The notes beneath the pieces are model-generated. The model had not been told where the DNA came from. It searched no databases and was given only the letters and a program-made list of their open reading frames with translations. From contig NZ_BAGF01000002.1 in assembly GCF_000308755.1 (NCBI RefSeq), forward strand, positions 1 through 64,000: a DNA stretch of 64,000 bases, written 5' to 3'. This DNA comes from Nocardia pneumoniae NBRC 100136 (GTDB lineage: Bacteria > Actinomycetota > Actinomycetes > Mycobacteriales > Mycobacteriaceae). Position numbers and translations under genes: made by a program. Every line of letters starts with the position of its first letter. Position 1 is the first letter of the stretch. Positions 16,172 through 25,704 of this stretch are shown here, piece after piece.

Positions 16172-19100
16172 TCAGCGTGGTTTCACCAGCGGGAACGCCA
16201 GCGTCTCGCGAATGCTGCGTCCGGTGATCAGCATGACGATCCGGTCCACGCCCATCCCGAGCCCGCCGGTCGGCGGCATCGCGTGTTCGAGCGCCTGCAG
16301 GAAGTCCTCGTCGAGCTCCATCGCCTCCGGGTCGCCGCCCGCCGCGAGCAGCGACTGCTCGGTGAGCCTGCGCCGCTGCTCCACCGGATCGGTGAGCTCG
16401 CTGTAGGCGGTGCCGAGCTCGACACCCCACGCGACCAGGTCCCAGCGCTCGGTGACGCCGGGGATGCTGCGATGCTGCCTGGTCAGCGGGGACACCGAGG
16501 TCGGGAAGTCGATGTAGAAGGTCGGTTCCTCGGTGCGCGACTCGACCAGGTGCTCATACATCTCCAGCACCACCTGGCCCGCGTCCCAGCCGTGCTGGTA
16601 GGGCACGTCGACCTTGTCGCACAGCGCGCGCAGTTCCTCGACCCCGGTCTCCGGCGTGATCACGGTGCCGATCGCCTCGGACACCGCCGCGTGCACCGTC
16701 ATCACCCGCCACTCGCCGGAGATGTCCACCTCCTCGAACGCGCCGTTCCCGGTGGGCCGCAACGCCACCATCGCACCGTTGGCCGCGATGGCGGCGTTCT
16801 GGATCAGCCGACGGCACAGGTGCATCATGCGCTCGTAATCGCTGTGCGCCTCGTACGCCTCCAGGATGGTGAACTCCGGGTTGTGACTGAAGTCGACGCC
16901 TTCGTTGCGGAAGGTCCGCCCGATCTCGAACACCTTCTCCATGCCGCCGACGCACAAACGCTTCAGGTACAGCTCGGGCGCGATACGCAGGTAGAGGTCG
17001 AGGTCGTAGGCGTTGATGTGGGTGACGAACGGCGTGGCGTTGGCGCCGCCGTGCACCCGTTGCAGGATCGGCGTCTCCATCTCCAGGAATCCCCAGGAGT
17101 TCAACGAATCCCGCAGCGAGCGCACCACCGCGCTGCGCTTGGCCAGCACCTCGCGGATCTCGGTGTTGATCGCCATGTCGACGTAGCGCTGCCGCACCCT
17201 GGCCTCGGGATCGGACAGGCCTTTCCACTTGTCCGGCAACGGGTGCAGGCATTTGCCCAGCATCCGCCAGTCCGCCGCGAGCAACGACAGCTCACCGCGC
17301 CTGCTCTGCCCGATCTGGCCGCTCACCTCGATCAGGTCGCCGAGATCGAAGAACTCACCGAATTCGGCGCTGCGTTCGGCGCCGACCCGGTCGCGATCGA
17401 TCATCAACTGGATGTCGTCGGTCCAGTCGCGGACCACCGCGAAGATCACGCCGCCGTAGTCGCGAATGCGCAGCAGCCTGCCGCAGACCCGGACCGTGGT
17501 GCCGCGCGGGGAACGCCGCGCCTCGGTGACGCTGTGCGTCGGCGGATAGGCGACCGGGTAGGGGTCTATACCGGAATCGGCGAGGCGGGCAAGCTTGTCC
17601 ATGCGCACGCGAACCTGTTCGGGCCTGCGCGGAAGTTCCTCCTCGCCCGCGACCTCCGCGATCTCCGGTGGACTGCCGTCGGCGTGCAATCCTGTCACCG
17701 TCGCGGGCACCGCGGCGTGCACGCCGGTGTGCGTCACCGTGCCGGTCTCCTTGCCCAGCCGGGGGAGGAAACCCTCGGCCAGCGCGCTGGCCACCGCGAC
17801 TCGCGGCAGCTGCCTGCGCTCTTCGAACAGGAAGAACCGGGGAGCCCAATGCGGCTGGTATTTGACGTTCGAGCGATACAGCGCCTCCAGCTGCCACCAC
17901 CGCGAGAAGAACAACAGCACGCCGCGCCACAAGCGCAGCACGGGACCGGCGCCGATCCGGCCGCCCTCCTCGAACACCGAGCGGAACACCGCGAAGTTCA
18001 ACGACACCTTGGTGATGGCGTACTGGTCGGAGTTCAGCGCGAGCTGGGAGATCATCAGCTCCATCACGCCATTCGGGCCCTGCGGATCGCGGCGCATCAA
18101 CTCCAGGGACACGCCGGTGCGTCCCCAGGGGACCAGCGACAGCATGCCGAGCACCCGACCTTGCGGATTGATCGCCTCGACCAGCAGGCAATCGCCGTCC
18201 AACGGATCGCCCAATCGGCCGAGTGCCATGGAGAACCCGCGCTCGGTCTCGGTGTCGCGCCAGCTGTCCGCGCGGGCGATGATCTGGGGGAACTCGTCGG
18301 CGGGGATATCGCGGTGCCTGCGAATGCGCACGCCTACCCCGTGCTTGCGCAGCCGGTTCGCGGCCTGGCGCACCGGCTTCATCTCCGGTCCGGCCAGCGA
18401 GAAATTCCTGGTGTCCAGAATGGCCTCGTCGCCGAGGCGCAGCACGGAAAGGCCCGCGCGCCGATACGCCGTCGCGCCGAGTTCGCTCGCGCCCATCACC
18501 GCCGGGGCCCACCCGAATCGGTCGGCCAAGCGCAGCCAGGCGTCGATCGCCTGCGGCCAGGCCTCGCGGATACCGATCGGATCGCCGCTGGCCAGGCAGA
18601 CGCCCAGCTCGACACGGTAGGTCACCGCCGCCTTGCCGCTCGGCGCGAACACCACCGCCTTGTCCCGGCGGGTGGCGAAGTAACCGAGCGAATCCTCCAC
18701 GTCCGAGCGCTCCAGCAGCCCCCGGATCGCCGACTCGTCGACTCCGGTCATCGCGTTGGCCGCGCGCTGCGACCGCAGCAGGATGATCACGGCGGCCAGC
18801 AGCGCGACCGCGCCGAACAGGCCGAGCAGGAAGTTGACGAATGGCCGCGGATGGCCGTCGAAGTGCTCGTTGTCCGCCAGCACCGCCGCGGTCACCCGGT
18901 ACAGCGCCCAGGCGGGTCGCTGCACGCCAGGCGGCAGGCTGCCGGGGAACAGCTCCACCAGGCCCCAGCCGAGCAGCGCGCCGACGGCCAAGCCGCCGAC
19001 CAGAACACCGAGCGCCTTCCAACCCGCGCCCCGGCGCACCTGGGTGTAGAACTCCGGCCAGGCCGCGATGAGCACGCCGATCACCGCTAAGTGCAGCACC

Positions 19101-19495
19101 ATGGCCACCAGCGCGTGGATATTGCCCTGCTCGGTGAACAGCAGGATGTTTCCGACCGTGTAGCTCGCGAGATAAGCGACCAGCAACCACCAGGCGATTC
19201 GTTTCCGGCTGGTGATCGCGCCCGCGAGGAATCCGACGACCAGCGCCCACATCAAATTGGTGTCCGGCGCGTCGAAGTAATAGTCGTCGATGTAGCGGCG
19301 CGGCACCTGGGTCAGGAAACGAAGTCCGGGGGAAAGGCTCCAGAGAAAGCACAGCACGGCGAACACACCGAGTGTCAATCCCGCGATATGCGGCACTTCC
19401 GAAAGTCGTCCGTGGGCACGGTGCGGGACCGGCGGAGTAGGCCCGCCCGGGGGCGGTTCGGTATCGATGTGTTGCTGGGCTTGCGTGGACGTCAC
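16172..19495 (-). CDS. lysX: Bifunctional lysylphosphatidylglycerol synthase / lysyl-tRNA synthetase LysX
   Basis: A 1,107-residue fusion. The first about 240 residues hold seven or so membrane helices. An MprF-like (DUF2156, GNAT-type) domain follows (about 245-590), then an OB-fold tRNA-anticodon domain ([17 protein letters not shown], about 670-720). The class-II synthetase core has [11 protein letters not shown], motif 2 ([14 protein letters not shown]) and motif 3 at the C-terminus ([15 protein letters not shown]). It charges tRNA with lysine and moves the lysine to phosphatidylglycerol, lowering the negative charge of the membrane and protecting against cationic peptides. The length is close to the M. 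tuberculosis protein. A single gene. Confidence 0.95.
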   Translation of the reverse strand: MTSTQAQQHIDTEPPPGGPTPPVPHRAHGRLSEVPHIAGLTLGVFAVLCFLWSLSPGLRFLTQVPRRYIDDYYFDAPDTNLMWALVVGFLAGAITSRKRIAWWLLVAYLASYTVGNILLFTEQGNIHALVAMVLHLAVIGVLIAAWPEFYTQVRRGAGWKALGVLVGGLAVGALLGWGLVELFPGSLPPGVQRPAWALYRVTAAVLADNEHFDGHPRPFVNFLLGLFGAVALLAAVIILLRSQRAANAMTGVDESAIRGLLERSDVEDSLGYFATRRDKAVVFAPSGKAAVTYRVELGVCLASGDPIGIREAWPQAIDAWLRLADRFGWAPAVMGASELGATAYRRAGLSVLRLGDEAILDTRNFSLAGPEMKPVRQAANRLRKHGVGVRIRRHRDIPADEFPQIIARADSWRDTETERGFSMALGRLGDPLDGDCLLVEAINPQGRVLGMLSLVPWGRTGVSLELMRRDPQGPNGVMELMISQLALNSDQYAITKVSLNFAVFRSVFEEGGRIGAGPVLRLWRGVLLFFSRWWQLEALYRSNVKYQPHWAPRFFLFEERRQLPRVAVASALAEGFLPRLGKETGTVTHTGVHAAVPATVTGLHADGSPPEIAEVAGEEELPRRPEQVRVRMDKLARLADSGIDPYPVAYPPTHSVTEARRSPRGTTVRVCGRLLRIRDYGGVIFAVVRDWTDDIQLMIDRDRVGAERSAEFGEFFDLGDLIEVSGQIGQSRRGELSLLAADWRMLGKCLHPLPDKWKGLSDPEARVRQRYVDMAINTEIREVLAKRSAVVRSLRDSLNSWGFLEMETPILQRVHGGANATPFVTHINAYDLDLYLRIAPELYLKRLCVGGMEKVFEIGRTFRNEGVDFSHNPEFTILEAYEAHSDYERMMHLCRRLIQNAAIAANGAMVALRPTGNGAFEEVDISGEWRVMTVHAAVSEAIGTVITPETGVEELRALCDKVDVPYQHGWDAGQVVLEMYEHLVESRTEEPTFYIDFPTSVSPLTRQHRSIPGVTERWDLVAWGVELGTAYSELTDPVEQRRRLTEQSLLAAGGDPEAMELDEDFLQALEHAMPPTGGLGMGVDRIVMLITGRSIRETLAFPLVKPR

Positions 19496-19641
19496 GGAAC
19501 CAGTGTGTACGCAGCTGTGTCGGATTTGCCACGCCTGTGGGGCGGCGTGTCAGTGGTCGGCAGGTGGGCGGTTGCTCATGGATCGCCGGGGGTGTAGGGC
19601 GGTGTCCGGTGAGTTCGGGTGGCGGAGTAAGTATTTACCTC

Positions 19642-19860
19642 ATGTCAGAACCAGTCGATGTGCCGATCGATGATGACGTCATTCGGCTAGGTCAGTTTCT
19701 GAAACTGGCCAACCTGATCGAATCCGGTTCGGAGGCAAAGACCGTGATCGCCGCCGGATTGGTGCGGGTGAACGACGAGGTCGAGCTACGTCGCGGACGA
19801 CAGTTGCATGTCGGTGACGTGGTCGCCCTCGCCGGTCACAAGGCCAGGGTGTCCGGCTGA
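19642..19860 (+). CDS. S4-domain RNA-binding protein (YbcJ-like)
   Basis: A 72-residue protein that is almost entirely one S4 domain: IRLGQFLKLANLIESGSEAK, VIAAGLVRVNDEVELRRGRQL and VGDVVALAG. Members bind structured RNA, possibly rRNA; the exact target is unknown. No Shine-Dalgarno is close to ATG 19642; an in-frame upstream start at 19537 would add unrelated sequence, so a leaderless transcript is possible. Confidence 0.88.
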   Translation: MSEPVDVPIDDDVIRLGQFLKLANLIESGSEAKTVIAAGLVRVNDEVELRRGRQLHVGDVVALAGHKARVSG

Positions 19861-19937
19861 CCGTGTCCTGAGCGGCGGCGGTCCGCTGCGGATGGACCGC
19901 CGGTTCGGTGTCGATCCGCGACCGCTCACTCCACCGC

Positions 19938-20426
19938 TCAGCCCTCCGCACGCACCACGACGCCGTCGTGGTCGCTGTAGAGCATCTCGCCGGGGACGAA
20001 GGTGACGCCGCCGAACTGGACCGGCACATCCCGCTCACCGCTGCCGGTCTGGGTGCTCTTGCGCGGGTTGGTGCCCAGCGCTTTGATGCCGATGTCGAGG
20101 GTGCGCAGGATGGCGGAGTCGCGCACCGCGCCGTTGACGATGACGCCTGCCCAGCCGTTGTCGACACCGCGCCCGGCGATAATGTCGCCGACCAGCGCGG
20201 TGTGCACGCTCGCACCGCCGTCGACCACCAGGACCTTGCCTTCGCCCGGTTCGCCGAGCGTCTGCTTCACCAGCAGATTGTCCTGGAAGCAGCGGATGGT
20301 GGTGATGCGTCCGGAAAACGCCGCGCGCCCGCCGAACTGAATGAACTGCGTGTCGCAGCTGCGGATCTCCGGGCCGATCTCATCGGCCAGGTCGGCGGTG
20401 GCGATTACATTCTGCGATTCGGTCAC
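19938..20426 (-). CDS. rraA: RraA-family protein (RNase E regulator-like / HMG aldolase-like)
   Basis: A 162-residue protein with the RraA trimer fold signatures: [10 protein letters not shown] at the N-terminus, [33 protein letters not shown] and a C-terminal YSDHDGVVV. The G-x-x-x-D..R-D residues needed for aldolase activity in this family (VVNGAVRD) are present, so it could be a 4-hydroxy-4-methyl-2-oxoglutarate aldolase rather than a true RNase E inhibitor. GTG 20426 matches the family start; no clear ribosome binding site. Confidence 0.9.
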   Translation of the reverse strand: MTESQNVIATADLADEIGPEIRSCDTQFIQFGGRAAFSGRITTIRCFQDNLLVKQTLGEPGEGKVLVVDGGASVHTALVGDIIAGRGVDNGWAGVIVNGAVRDSAILRTLDIGIKALGTNPRKSTQTGSGERDVPVQFGGVTFVPGEMLYSDHDGVVVRAEG

Positions 20427-20545
20427 TGTAGTTATTTTGCCGCGTCCCCGGCAGGGCATGTTCGCGGGTTCCTTTTCGGACGCCGAACACCGCCGTGCGT
20501 GGTTGTTCGGCGCACGCACGTCTCGGCTTGCGTCCGCGGCTCGCG

Positions 20546-20911
20546 TTATCGGTGGCCGTAGCGCAGTTCGTATAGCTCCCGCTCGCGATCGGTGATCTTG
20601 CCGTGATCGACCAATTCCGGATTCAAGCCGTGCTGGACCAGCCGGAATCGGCGCCAGACATAGCTGAGTGCGACGGTGAAGACGACCAGTGGAACGATCA
20701 TCATCACGATCAAGCCGATCTTGAGGGGGAGCGGCCCGGGGAAGAGCAGCACCAAGGCGAAGAACGGGATGATCGGCCCGAGAAACCGGACGAGATATCG
20801 CTCCATGGCCCCGTGTCCGACGAGGTCGTGAATGACCCACTCGTGCAGCTCCTCGGGGAGCTCGCGGCCGAGATCGTAGGCGATCCGCTGCCCAATAGTG
20901 GGGGTTTTCAT
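20546..20911 (-). CDS. DUF5313 membrane protein, copy A
   Basis: A 121-residue protein with two adjacent membrane helices ([21 protein letters not shown] and [19 protein letters not shown]) between a conserved N-terminus ([22 protein letters not shown]) and a charged C-terminus ([18 protein letters not shown]). It aligns along its full length with the next gene, so the two are tandem duplicates. The family is actinobacterial and of unknown function. Confidence 0.82.
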   Translation of the reverse strand: MKTPTIGQRIAYDLGRELPEELHEWVIHDLVGHGAMERYLVRFLGPIIPFFALVLLFPGPLPLKIGLIVMMIVPLVVFTVALSYVWRRFRLVQHGLNPELVDHGKITDRERELYELRYGHR

Positions 20912-20961
20912 GCATTCAGGCTATGCCTGTGGTATAAGTCACCGCTAGTTGGTAGCCCGGC

Positions 20962-21336
20962 TCAGCCCCGGCCATGCCTGCGTTCGTAGTCGAGGCGTTC
21001 GCGTTCGGCCCGGCGGTGTGCGTCGGCGTCCGCGAGCGCGGGGTCGAGACCATGCTTGATCAGCCGGTGCCGCCGGTAGACGTACAGCAGCGCCACCGTG
21101 AAGTAGATCAGCGGCAGATACAGCAGCGCCATCATCGCCAAGCCCATCCACAGCGGACCGGGCAGCAGCAGGAACAGCATGAGCACCGGAAGCACCGGCA
21201 CCAGGAACCGCACCAGATACCGCCGCGTCGCACCGGGACCGACCAGGTCCGCGCGCACCCAATCGGACATCGAATCCGGCAGCGTGCGGCCGCAGATATA
21301 GCCGATCCGCTGAGTGAAGGAGGGTGTCGCGCTCAC
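20962..21336 (-). CDS. DUF5313 membrane protein, copy B
   Basis: A 124-residue paralogue of the neighbouring gene: SFTQRIGYICGRTLPDSMSDWV at the N-terminus, two helices (PVLPVLMLFLLLPGPLWMGL, MALLYLPLIYFTVALLYVY), then HRLIKHGLDPALADADAHRRAERERL. GTG 21336 was picked so that the N-terminus lines up with copy A; GTG 21378 would add 14 Arg-rich residues. About 50 bases separate it from copy A. Function unknown. Confidence 0.8.
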   Translation of the reverse strand: MSATPSFTQRIGYICGRTLPDSMSDWVRADLVGPGATRRYLVRFLVPVLPVLMLFLLLPGPLWMGLAMMALLYLPLIYFTVALLYVYRRHRLIKHGLDPALADADAHRRAERERLDYERRHGRG

Positions 21337-21403
21337 GGCTCCAGCATCCCGGCCTCGATATCGTTCGCGCAACCGCACTCACTCCGACATCCGGCGCCGC
21401 GGA

Positions 21404-21862
21404 TCAAACAGGGCGCGCGGCGTGGAACGCGGCGATCTGCGTCACCAGGTTGTGCGTGGTGTGCTGTACGGCGATCTTCACGAACGGTTCGATGGTCTTG
21501 CCGAGCGCGCGCCCGGCCAGGCCGCCCGGCACCCGGTAGTCCACGATCGCGTCGACGGTGCACAAAGTGTCGCCCTTGGCGTGGAACAGGAAGGTGGACT
21601 CGATCTCGAAACCCTTGATGGACTTCACCCCGATGGCGTAGTCCTTCTCCCACCGGATCACCTCGATCCGCGACCTCAGCGAGGCGGGCCCCAGCTTCAT
21701 GTGCCCGTCGAAGGTGGCGCCGACCCCTTCCGTTTGCTCGCCGACCGGTGTGAAGGACTCGACGCCGTGCAGGAAGCGCGGCAGATTCTGGTAGTCGTTC
21801 ACATACGCGAACGCGGACTCCGCCGAGGCAACGCAATCCTCGACGATCTTCACTTCGGTCAT
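21404..21862 (-). CDS. SRPBCC (START-like) family protein
   Basis: A 152-residue protein with the polyketide-cyclase/START-like fold: VKIVEDCVASAESAFAYVND, LPRFLHGVESFTPV, GVGATFDGHMKLG and a C-terminal helix (FVKIAVQHTTHNLVTQIAAF). These proteins form a deep hydrophobic pocket for lipids or aromatic compounds. No ligand can be named. It lies between the DUF5313 pair and the copper-type operon on the same strand but is probably independent. Confidence 0.85.
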   Translation of the reverse strand: MTEVKIVEDCVASAESAFAYVNDYQNLPRFLHGVESFTPVGEQTEGVGATFDGHMKLGPASLRSRIEVIRWEKDYAIGVKSIKGFEIESTFLFHAKGDTLCTVDAIVDYRVPGGLAGRALGKTIEPFVKIAVQHTTHNLVTQIAAFHAARPV

Positions 21863-21896
21863 ACGGAAACCCTAACCGGGGCAGGGGCGCACCGGT

Positions 21897-22853
21897 TCAG
21901 GCGGTGACCGCCAGCGTCGCGGCGAGCCCGAATGCCAGCGCCATCACGACGACCTCCGCGATCGCCCGGCGCAGCGAAGCGTCCGCGCCCATCCGGTGGT
22001 CGGCCGCCCGCGGCACCCAGCTGCGCCGCCACCACCAGCCGAGCGCGAGCAGTCCGAGCAGCACCACGGTCTTGGCGAGCAGGATCCTGCCGTAGCCGGT
22101 CGTGACGAACGGCACGATCCCGCCGACGCGGATCAGCCCGTTCAGCAGTCCGGTCACCGCCACCGTCGCCACCAGGGGCAGCGCCACCGCCGAATACCTG
22201 GGCAGCACGACCGCCCACTCGCCGCGGGTCCGGACCACCAGTGCGAGCGCGATCAGCAAACCGAACCAGGCGGCCGCCGCCAACGCGTGCACCGCCGCGA
22301 GCACCGAGCCGAAGACCTGCTGCGACATGTGCCCGGTGATCGGGCGCAACGCCAACGCGACGGCCGCGAACACCAGTACCAGGTCACCCGAGGCGGACTC
22401 GGGCCGCCGGAACGCCAGTGCGGACCCGCCCGCGACGGTCCCTACGCCGATCAGGATCGCGATCCCGACCTGTCCGCCGCTGACGTCGACCAGGTAGGTG
22501 CCGAATTCCTCGGCGCCGAGATCGGCGACCGGAACGCCGACCACGTCCGCCGCCTCGAAGACCAGTACGGCGAACTCGGCGATTGCCCAAACCCCGGCGA
22601 GGACCGCCAGCAACCGCCACGGTGTCCGCAGCCGCGGCGCCATCCTCGGCAGCGCGGCCAACCCGAGCGCGGCCGCCCCGACGCCGTCGGCCACCACCCG
22701 GACCACCGCCTCGGCGGGCAGTGGCTCCGGCAGGATCAGAACCCAGGCGAGCGCCACGCCGAGCAGCCCGGACACGACGGTGAGCAGCGTGGGCCAAGGC
22801 GTCCGGTCGGCGGCCCGTCGCGCGCCCCGGCCGCCGATCTTCGCGTCGTTCAC
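21897..22853 (-). CDS. CopD-family copper resistance membrane protein
   Basis: A 318-residue protein with eight or nine membrane helices and the CopD region SVLAAVHALAAAAWFGLLIALALVV, followed by RYSAVALPLVATVAVTGLLNG and GYGRILLAKTVVLLGLLALGW. The GTG start overlaps the CopC stop (GTGA). CopD works with periplasmic CopC in copper import or handling in other bacteria. The YcnI-CopC-CopD order supports a copper role. Confidence 0.88.
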   Translation of the reverse strand: MNDAKIGGRGARRAADRTPWPTLLTVVSGLLGVALAWVLILPEPLPAEAVVRVVADGVGAAALGLAALPRMAPRLRTPWRLLAVLAGVWAIAEFAVLVFEAADVVGVPVADLGAEEFGTYLVDVSGGQVGIAILIGVGTVAGGSALAFRRPESASGDLVLVFAAVALALRPITGHMSQQVFGSVLAAVHALAAAAWFGLLIALALVVRTRGEWAVVLPRYSAVALPLVATVAVTGLLNGLIRVGGIVPFVTTGYGRILLAKTVVLLGLLALGWWWRRSWVPRAADHRMGADASLRRAIAEVVVMALAFGLAATLAVTA

Positions 22854-23389
22854 CGCTTCGGGCCGCGGCTCCTGCCGCCGAACAACGCGAATGCGAGCCC
22901 GCCGCCGAAGAGCACGATCGCGCCGGCGACGAACACCCACAGCGGAACCCCGCCCGAGTCGTCCGCGCTCTCGCCCGCTTTGGCGTTCGGTTTGGGTCCG
23001 GGCGTGCCGTTGCCGGGCTTGCTGAGCGTGAAGTGCCGTTTACCGCTGACCGGGTGGCCGTCGGCCGAGGTCACGCGGTAGGCGATGGTGTATTCGCCGA
23101 CCGGCCCCAGCTCGCCGACGGCCACGCTGACCGTCTTGCCCTCGACCACCGGATCGCCCTTGGACCAGAGGTTGCCGTCCGGGCCGACGACGGTGAGCGA
23201 GGGGAAGCTGGGTTGCAGCTCTTCGTTGAACGTGACGCTGGCCCGGGCGGGTCCGGTGTCGATCGTGGCGTTGTCCTCCGGGACGCTGCCGGTGGCCGCG
23301 GAGTGCGCGGCGGCGACTCCCGTCGCGGCGATGCCGAATCCGAGCAGGAACACCGCCGCCAGCACGGCGGTGAGCAGACGGCGGGTCAT
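22850..23389 (-). CDS. CopC-domain copper-binding protein, membrane anchored
   Basis: A 179-residue protein with a signal peptide ending AAA-HSAATGSVPEDNATI; the His right after the cleavage site is the usual N-terminal copper ligand of CopC (brace-like site). The domain runs to about residue 122 (VTSADGHPVSGKRHFTL, carrying the second conserved Asp-His). A Gly/Pro/Asp linker leads to a C-terminal membrane helix (LWVFVAGAIVLFGGGLAFALF). The start overlaps the YcnI stop (ATGA). It should hold copper outside the membrane. Confidence 0.92.
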   Translation of the reverse strand: MTRRLLTAVLAAVFLLGFGIAATGVAAAHSAATGSVPEDNATIDTGPARASVTFNEELQPSFPSLTVVGPDGNLWSKGDPVVEGKTVSVAVGELGPVGEYTIAYRVTSADGHPVSGKRHFTLSKPGNGTPGPKPNAKAGESADDSGGVPLWVFVAGAIVLFGGGLAFALFGGRSRGPKR

Positions 23390-24045
23390 GAGCGCCGTCC
23401 TCGGATCACGTTGCCCAGACCCAGCGCGACGCCGAGCAGACCGAGCGCGAGGCCGATACCGCCGAGCCAGCGGGCGGTGTCGTCGGCGTGGTCGACATCG
23501 TCGTCGGCGGCCTCGCTGTCCACCTTGTGCCCGTCCGCGGCGCTGTGGTCGCGCGCGCTGAGGGTCACCGACGGCGCCGGGTGTTCGGGTTCGTCGCTGT
23601 CTTCGCCGACCGGCTGGTCCCAGCTGACCACTTTGCCGTCGGAGTAGGTCTGCTTCGCGGGGAAGCTGACCGAATCCTGTTCGGGCAGTGGACCGACCGA
23701 CACCGCGAAACGCTGGAACTGCCCGGGCGGAATGCCGGGCGCGCCGGGGTCGGCTGTCCACGTGACGGCGGTGACCTCGGACTTGTCGTTGCGTTCGACC
23801 TTGGCCGACCACCCCGGGACGGGCTCGGTCCGAGCGGATTTCAGATTGGGCAGGGTGACGGTGAGCGCCGTGGTGCTCGCTGTGTCGGACTCGGTGGGCA
23901 CCCGGAAGCTGGCGACGGTGTATCCGCCCTGTGCCGCGCCGGGCGCGTCCACCGTGACATGTGCCGCGGCCGTGCCGCAGGTGAGCAGGACGAGTCCCGC
24001 CCCGGCGGCCGTCGTGCCGACGGCGCGCGAAATCGAGCTGTGCAT
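23386..24045 (-). CDS. YcnI-family copper-binding protein (DUF1775)
   Basis: A 219-residue precursor. Signal peptide cleavage after GTAAA would leave His as the first residue of HVTVDAPGAAQGGYTVASFRVP, the copper-brace His of YcnI proteins. DUF1775 covers about residues 30-165 with GQFQRFAVSVGPLPEQDSVSFPA and VVSWDQP. A His/Asp-rich linker (DHADDTARW) precedes a C-terminal membrane helix. It is first in a translationally coupled YcnI-CopC-CopD operon, a known arrangement for copper handling. Confidence 0.92.
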   Translation of the reverse strand: MHSSISRAVGTTAAGAGLVLLTCGTAAAHVTVDAPGAAQGGYTVASFRVPTESDTASTTALTVTLPNLKSARTEPVPGWSAKVERNDKSEVTAVTWTADPGAPGIPPGQFQRFAVSVGPLPEQDSVSFPAKQTYSDGKVVSWDQPVGEDSDEPEHPAPSVTLSARDHSAADGHKVDSEAADDDVDHADDTARWLGGIGLALGLLGVALGLGNVIRGRRS

Positions 24046-24085
24046 GCTGAAAGCCTTCTGTGCGAAACGAAGTGATGTCGGGTGA

Positions 24086-24625
24086 TCAGGCCGACACCGG
24101 TGGCGCGCGAGGACCGATCGCGCCGTTCGCGGCACAGCGATAGGGCGGAAGGCCGGGATCAGGCCAGTGCGGCGTGCCGATGATCCGCGCCGCCCGCGGA
24201 GGCGCGAATATGGCACGCAGCGCCCCGGAGGCCAGGGTGTAGAGCCGCCCGGCGAGCGCGATCAGGACCGCGCAGCCGAGCGTCGCGAGCGTGTGCGCGA
24301 ACAGCATCCACCCGGTCGGCAGTGTGGGAAGCGTTGGGGCGCCGCCGGTTCCGTGCCCAGCATGGTCGTGCCCGAGCAGGCCCGAGAGCGCGGCGTGGCT
24401 TGCCAGCTGGCCGACTCCGAGCAGCCCGACCAGCACGGGCCCCGGACGTAGCGGCGCCATGCCCGCGGCCGACCCCGCCGCGGCGGCGATCAGCAACAGC
24501 AGGGTCAGTTCGGTCGAGTCGGGAACACCGCCGCCCCCGGCGCCATGCGCCGCGACGGCGAGCGTCGTGACGAGCGCACCGACCAGCCCACCGCGCAGGC
24601 GGCCGGCGATCAGGTGCGCAGACAT
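24086..24625 (-). CDS. Membrane protein of the copper operon, His-rich loop
   Basis: A 179-residue protein with four or five helices. A loop carries LLGHDHAGHGTGG, a His/Asp cluster suited to metal binding, between helices 3 and 4. It lies 40 bases upstream of YcnI on the same strand, so it is probably the first gene of the copper operon. Similar small membrane proteins accompany YcnI/CopC genes in actinobacteria; no named family can be assigned from sequence. Metal binding is inference. Confidence 0.75.
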   Translation of the reverse strand: MSAHLIAGRLRGGLVGALVTTLAVAAHGAGGGGVPDSTELTLLLLIAAAAGSAAGMAPLRPGPVLVGLLGVGQLASHAALSGLLGHDHAGHGTGGAPTLPTLPTGWMLFAHTLATLGCAVLIALAGRLYTLASGALRAIFAPPRAARIIGTPHWPDPGLPPYRCAANGAIGPRAPPVSA

Positions 24626-24639
24626 CGGGATGGTTCGGC

Positions 24640-25284
24640 TCAGCGCACGCCGAGCCGGGCCAGGATGTCGGACTCGATCCCGGACAGCTCGTGAGCGATC
24701 GACGCGTGCACTGCGCGGCGTCGATGGGCAGGCATCTGGTCGGAGGTGCGCACGGCGGCGGTGAGGCTGCCGAGGCGGTCCTTGGTGGCGGCGGTGAACT
24801 TCTGCGTCTCGCCCTTGTCCTTGCCGTTCTGCGTGCCGACCTTCTCCAGCGCCGCTTCCGCGTTCGCGATCCTGGCCTGGAGCTTCGCGCCGTGCCCGGT
24901 GAAGTCGCCGAGCTGGTCGATACCGATGCCGAGCTGCTGGGCGCGGCGGGTGTCGAGCCGGCCGCGCAGGAACGTCGCGCCACGGTATGCGAGCGGTGCC
25001 AGCACCGGGATGAGCACGCGGGCCACGCCCAGGTACTTCTTCACCTGACTCGCGCTGAACGGATCGCGCTCGGCCTTGGCCGCCACCTTCAGCGCGGCCT
25101 TCTCCTCCGCCTGGAGCGCGGCGATCTGCGCCTTGGCGACCTTGCGCTGGCTGCGCGCCTCCGCGCGGCGGGCTTTGCGGTCGTTCTTGGCGGCGAGCTT
25201 GGCCTCGATCACGGCCTTGTGCTTGAGGGCTTTCGCCTCGGCCCTGCGGCTCGGCCGCCGCTTGCGCTTCGTGAACAACCCCAT
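24640..25284 (-). CDS. DUF6474-type basic protein
   Basis: A 214-residue protein. The first about 85 residues are extremely Lys/Arg/Ala rich (KRKRRPSRRAEAKALKHKA...) and predicted helical; the middle has one weakly hydrophobic stretch (YLGVARVLIPVLAPLAYRGA) and the rest is soluble (LGIGIDQLGDFTGHGAKLQA). ATG 25284 follows GGAGGG and gives the family-like MGLFTKRK start; ATG 25353 would add 23 poor residues. Widespread in mycolic-acid actinobacteria, function unknown. Confidence 0.8.
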   Translation of the reverse strand: MGLFTKRKRRPSRRAEAKALKHKAVIEAKLAAKNDRKARRAEARSQRKVAKAQIAALQAEEKAALKVAAKAERDPFSASQVKKYLGVARVLIPVLAPLAYRGATFLRGRLDTRRAQQLGIGIDQLGDFTGHGAKLQARIANAEAALEKVGTQNGKDKGETQKFTAATKDRLGSLTAAVRTSDQMPAHRRRAVHASIAHELSGIESDILARLGVR

Positions 25285-25704
25285 CGAAGGCCCTCCGTCA
25301 TGCTGGTTCGCCATGGCAGTACGACGCCGGGGAAGGCCGTCCGCCCATGTCACACAGTTCGCCGCTACCCTATCGGTTCGGTGCTCACGGCTGCGAGGGT
25401 ACTGCGTTCACACACGTCCTGGACGCCGTGCGATTGGCGCTGCAAACCAGACGGCCCGTGCTGTCCGCATAGTCGCCGCATACGTGGAAGTTCGACATCG
25501 CCGCCAGCGCAACCAATCGGCCCAACTCCCGTTTTCGAGCGCAGCGAGACCTAGCATTGCCGTTCGCGGCCCGGCCCGCGTCCGAGTGGCCGCCGCGTCC
25601 GCGACGAAGTCGCCAGCGGCGGTCGCTCGGACGCGAGACACAAGGGGGCCGCGAACACGCAGCGCCGCAGGCGCTGCAGAAACAAGCACAGCAAAACCCA
25701 CAGA
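25285..25704. other. Intergenic region between DUF6474 and TM0106-type genes
   Basis: These 420 bases lie between divergent genes. They hold no convincing coding sequence. The only structure I see is the dispersed hairpin repeat at 25652-25693, eleven bases before the start of the next gene. Confidence 0.6.
25652..25693 (+). repeat. Dispersed 42-bp hairpin repeat, copy 1
   Basis: The core GCAGCGCC-gca-GGCGCTGC is an 8-bp stem with a three-base loop, preceded by CGAACAC and followed by a partly conserved A/C-rich tail ending CACAGCA. The first 26 bases are identical to 38718-38743, and 39 of 42 agree overall. The start of the downstream gene is 11 bases away. Confidence 0.85.

Noticed and set aside
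25408..25557. Short minus-strand frame (MLGLAALENGSW...) in the 25.3-25.7 kb gap
   Set aside because: About 50 codons, no ribosome binding site, no recognisable family.
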